In this document: in pieces, positions 6,323 through 8,572 of the stretch
How positions within the stretch are numbered: position 1 is the stretch's first letter
Layout of the letters: every line of letters begins with the position of its first letter
Assembly: GCA_017996515.1 (NCBI GenBank)
Contig: JAGOGU010000052.1
Span: 1-8,572 of the forward strand
Source: Allobrachymonas sp.
GTDB lineage: Bacteria; Pseudomonadota; Gammaproteobacteria; Burkholderiales; Burkholderiaceae_C
Length of the DNA: 8,572 nucleotides
Direction: 5' to 3'
The notes under the pieces: model-generated
Database searches by the model: none
What the model was told of the DNA's origin: nothing
What the model saw: only the letters and a program-made list of their open reading frames with translations
Position numbers and translations under genes: made by a program

Positions 6323-8524
6323 ATGGCACAGCCTGAGAAAAGCAACTTTCTGAACAAACTGGCTCGGTTTGTTGCCAATCCGACAACCGATTGGGCCGCG
6401 CTGGACAATGCTGCAACAGAACAGAAGGGCAAAGCGGCGCCGGCTGAGGAGAAGCTGGAGTTGTCGTCGGCTGAAATTTTTGCCATTCGCTATCAGCGTC
6501 AAAAAGAAAATCGCAATATCCGTATCAGAGAATTTGCTGCATTGCGCCAAATACGAGCTGGAACCACTGCGCCTGATACGCCCAATACACCCAATACCCA
6601 ACCTGTCAGCGCCCCCGATGCCGTGTTGGTGAAGCCCGCTTCGGCACAGGAACATCACTCGACGCGCATCACGGATTTCAGCGACAAGATCAAGCATCTT
6701 GAGCAGGAAATGGTCGAGCAGTGGTGGGACAAGGCGGACGGCAAGGCCAAGTCTCCTCAGGAGCCTGAACCCGTAAGGGAAGAAGCAAAAACCCAGATGC
6801 TGATCGAGACGCAGATTGGGCAGTACAACGCAGCTGCTGCATCAGCAGACAGTGATGTCATTGCGTTTGATCCAGCCATGCTCGAATCGCTGGCTGTACC
6901 ATCTGCTGCACAGCCAGTTGCGCAACCCGTCCAAGCCGCCAAGCAACAGTCTGTGTCTTCAGTTGCACCTGTTGTAGCGTTGAGGCCGCAACAGGCGCCC
7001 GCCCCTATCACCGCTAGCGGGTCGCCCGCACAGCCTGTACGGCAAGCGCCGGCAGCAAACATGGTTGCTGCTGTGTCTACACCTTCGCCGACGCCAAATC
7101 CAGCGGCGCACGCTGCTGCTCCACCCAAGGTGGTGACCAAACCGCAACAGGTTGAAGCAGAGCCGGTCGCGCCGATCCAGGGTATTGAAGAGCAGGTGGA
7201 TTTGGCTTCAGAGCAAAGTCCAGAGGGGCAAGCATCTTCGACCTTTGTCTATCGCGACTCATTCACCGAATTGCCGGCGGATAGCGGTAGTGTTGCGGTC
7301 TCTGTGGACGAGCAACTCTTGCCGGATGCTTCCCCCATGGCTGAGGCGCAAGCCATGCCGAGTGAGCTGCCTGTGGCACAGCCAGCAGCCATCCTTCCAC
7401 CGGAATACACGCCAGACGATTTGCCGGAATGCCTGAACGAGCCAGCCATTCTTTTTGTTCAAGGCAGCTACGAGCAGGCAGAAGCGCAGCTGCTGGAGCT
7501 GGCACAGGCGGAGCAGCTTGGCGCACAGATCGGTCAAGAAGATCGGGAGCCTCATGTTTTGCTGGCGTTGCTGGATTTCTATCGCTGTACCGAACAAGAA
7601 GAGAAGTTCGAAGCGGCCAGCATCGAGATGGTGCGGCACTTTGACCGGTCGGCTCCGCAATACCAAGGGGCGGATTTGGGCGAGGCTACGCGTATTTTGA
7701 CAACGCTGGGCGCTTTTCACGATATGGATCACTCGTTGCAAAATGGTTGGCGCAGCCCGGCTGAACTGGATTTGACGGATGTGATGCTGTTGCGCGCGCA
7801 GTTGCTGACCCAGCAGGCGCAGGTTCTACTGGACTGGCAGGCCTTGCACACCATTCTGGACGATGCGGTTGAGCCGTTGTTGGATCAATTCCGCGACTTG
7901 ACCGAGCGCAAGGTCGATTTGCTGATGTGGGGTGGAGAGCATTTGCTGGCCTGTTGTGTGGAGAAAATCCATACCCTGGAAAGCCAGGGGCAACCTCTGC
8001 CGTCGCTGTATGCCTTGCTTTGGCAGTTGCGGCTGGAGCTGGTGCGTATCATGCACGGGCAAGAGGATTTTGATCATATGGCGCTGGAATATTGTGTGGC
8101 GCTGGAAGAATCGCCGCCGTCCTGGTCGCGTACACGCTGCCACTTCATCGACGCGGATAGCGCCTTGTCAATGCTGGAAGGGGATCAAAAAGAAGAAGCT
8201 GCTTCTGCTGGGCCAGCCGGCTTGTCTGCAGATGAAGAAGCAACGCTGAAGCACCCGCTGCAATGGAAAGGCAGCCTCAAAGGCAATATACAGGCGCTGC
8301 TGCAGGCAGTAACTGCTGCGAGTCAAGGCGATTTCTGCATGATCGATTGCAGCCAGCTTAATAGCGTGGACTATCCGGCTGCCGTGGCGTTGCTGGAGTG
8401 GTTGATGGAGCCACAAAATGCGCAGCGACCGATCCAGTTTGTGCAGGTCAATCGCTTGTTGGCAGTGTTCTGGCGCATCATAGGTATCACGGCAAACGCC
8501 ACGGTGAAACTGCGCCGCGATTGA
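6323..8524 (+). CDS. STAS-like-domain protein with long low-complexity linker, function unknown
   Basis: I cannot assign a function to this 733-aa protein, but its layout is clear. Residues 1-30 (FLNKLARFVANPTTDWAALD) look like a conserved family N-terminus, followed by a basic helical stretch (IRYQRQKENRNIRIREFAALRQIR, about 54-78). Residues 80-365 are Ala/Pro/Gln/Val-rich and probably disordered, interrupted by a short helix (DKIKHLEQEMVEQWWDKADG, about 121-140). Residues 372-440 are helical and TPR-like (ILFVQGSYEQAEAQLLELA). A helical domain at about 480-605 ends in EESPPSWSRTRC. Residues 645-733 resemble a MlaB-type STAS domain: LQWKGSLKGN, then CMIDCSQLNSVDYPAAVALLEWL, then IGITANATVKLRRD. 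No signal peptide or membrane segment is seen, so it is probably cytoplasmic. From memory, similar STAS-domain proteins in Comamonadaceae lie between dksA and hslVU, but hslV is not in this window. A scaffold or partner-switch role is possible and unproven. Confidence 0.85.
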   Translation: MAQPEKSNFLNKLARFVANPTTDWAALDNAATEQKGKAAPAEEKLELSSAEIFAIRYQRQKENRNIRIREFAALRQIRAGTTAPDTPNTPNTQPVSAPDAVLVKPASAQEHHSTRITDFSDKIKHLEQEMVEQWWDKADGKAKSPQEPEPVREEAKTQMLIETQIGQYNAAAASADSDVIAFDPAMLESLAVPSAAQPVAQPVQAAKQQSVSSVAPVVALRPQQAPAPITASGSPAQPVRQAPAANMVAAVSTPSPTPNPAAHAAAPPKVVTKPQQVEAEPVAPIQGIEEQVDLASEQSPEGQASSTFVYRDSFTELPADSGSVAVSVDEQLLPDASPMAEAQAMPSELPVAQPAAILPPEYTPDDLPECLNEPAILFVQGSYEQAEAQLLELAQAEQLGAQIGQEDREPHVLLALLDFYRCTEQEEKFEAASIEMVRHFDRSAPQYQGADLGEATRILTTLGAFHDMDHSLQNGWRSPAELDLTDVMLLRAQLLTQQAQVLLDWQALHTILDDAVEPLLDQFRDLTERKVDLLMWGGEHLLACCVEKIHTLESQGQPLPSLYALLWQLRLELVRIMHGQEDFDHMALEYCVALEESPPSWSRTRCHFIDADSALSMLEGDQKEEAASAGPAGLSADEEATLKHPLQWKGSLKGNIQALLQAVTAASQGDFCMIDCSQLNSVDYPAAVALLEWLMEPQNAQRPIQFVQVNRLLAVFWRIIGITANATVKLRRD

Positions 8525-8545
8525 TGGTTGTACTTTTTTGTGGAC

Positions 8546-8572
8546 GATGGCGTATGGCGCCCACATACCATC
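8546..8572 (+). terminator. Hairpin downstream of the STAS-like gene, at the window edge
   Basis: GATGG (8546-8550) pairs with CCATC (8568-8572), and TATG (8553-8556) pairs with CATA (8564-8567). A 2-nt bulge (CG, 8551-8552) separates the stems and the loop is 7 nt. It begins 21 nt after the stop codon. The window ends at the base of the stem, so a following T-tract cannot be seen. A TTTTTT run lies upstream at 8534-8539. Confidence 0.45.

Noticed and set aside
5299..6486. A 395-codon open frame on the minus strand, across dksA and flanking DNA
   Set aside because: It is antisense to the conserved dksA and runs through its promoter and leader. No motif supports it.

Overview
The window looks like chromosomal DNA from a GC-rich betaproteobacterium. 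The gene set and protein signatures (SlmA, ParE, a His-rich COG0523 GTPase, a one-cysteine DksA, and a STAS-like C-terminal domain protein) fit Burkholderiales, most likely Comamonadaceae or a close relative. This placement is by recognition, not by a search. I see no phage, transposon, CRISPR, tRNA or rRNA signature. Coding density is high and no gap exceeds 300 bases.

Minus-strand half (1-4135). Read in the direction of transcription, this is slmA (4135 to 3476), parE (3287 to 1305), a periplasmic lytic transglycosylase gene (1158 to 157) and the first 30 codons of what is probably parC (from 91 off the left edge). It groups a nucleoid-occlusion regulator that blocks FtsZ over DNA, the two subunits of the decatenating topoisomerase IV, and a peptidoglycan-cleaving enzyme. 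All bear on finishing chromosome segregation and division.

Plus-strand half (4301-8524). Divergent from slmA is a CobW/COG0523 GTPase with a 22-histidine, 4-cysteine metal-binding loop. Next is dksA, with its own sigma70-type promoter (GC-rich discriminator), a structured leader of about 150 nt and a GTG start. Last is a 733-aa protein with a low-complexity middle, a helical TPR-like part and a STAS-like C-terminus. It probably shares a transcript with dksA and carries an unusually complete Shine-Dalgarno. A hairpin starts 21 bases after its stop, at the right edge.

Functional links. The DksA keeps the coiled-coil tip (D105, D108, A110) but only one of the four zinc-finger cysteines (C-T-S-A), so it should fold without structural zinc, and it lies next to a probable zinc-handling GTPase. 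Most of the window is ordinary housekeeping sequence. The best leads are this zinc-related pair, the poorly characterised STAS-like protein, the competing stems in the dksA leader, and a 15-bp perfect direct repeat flanking the lytic transglycosylase gene.
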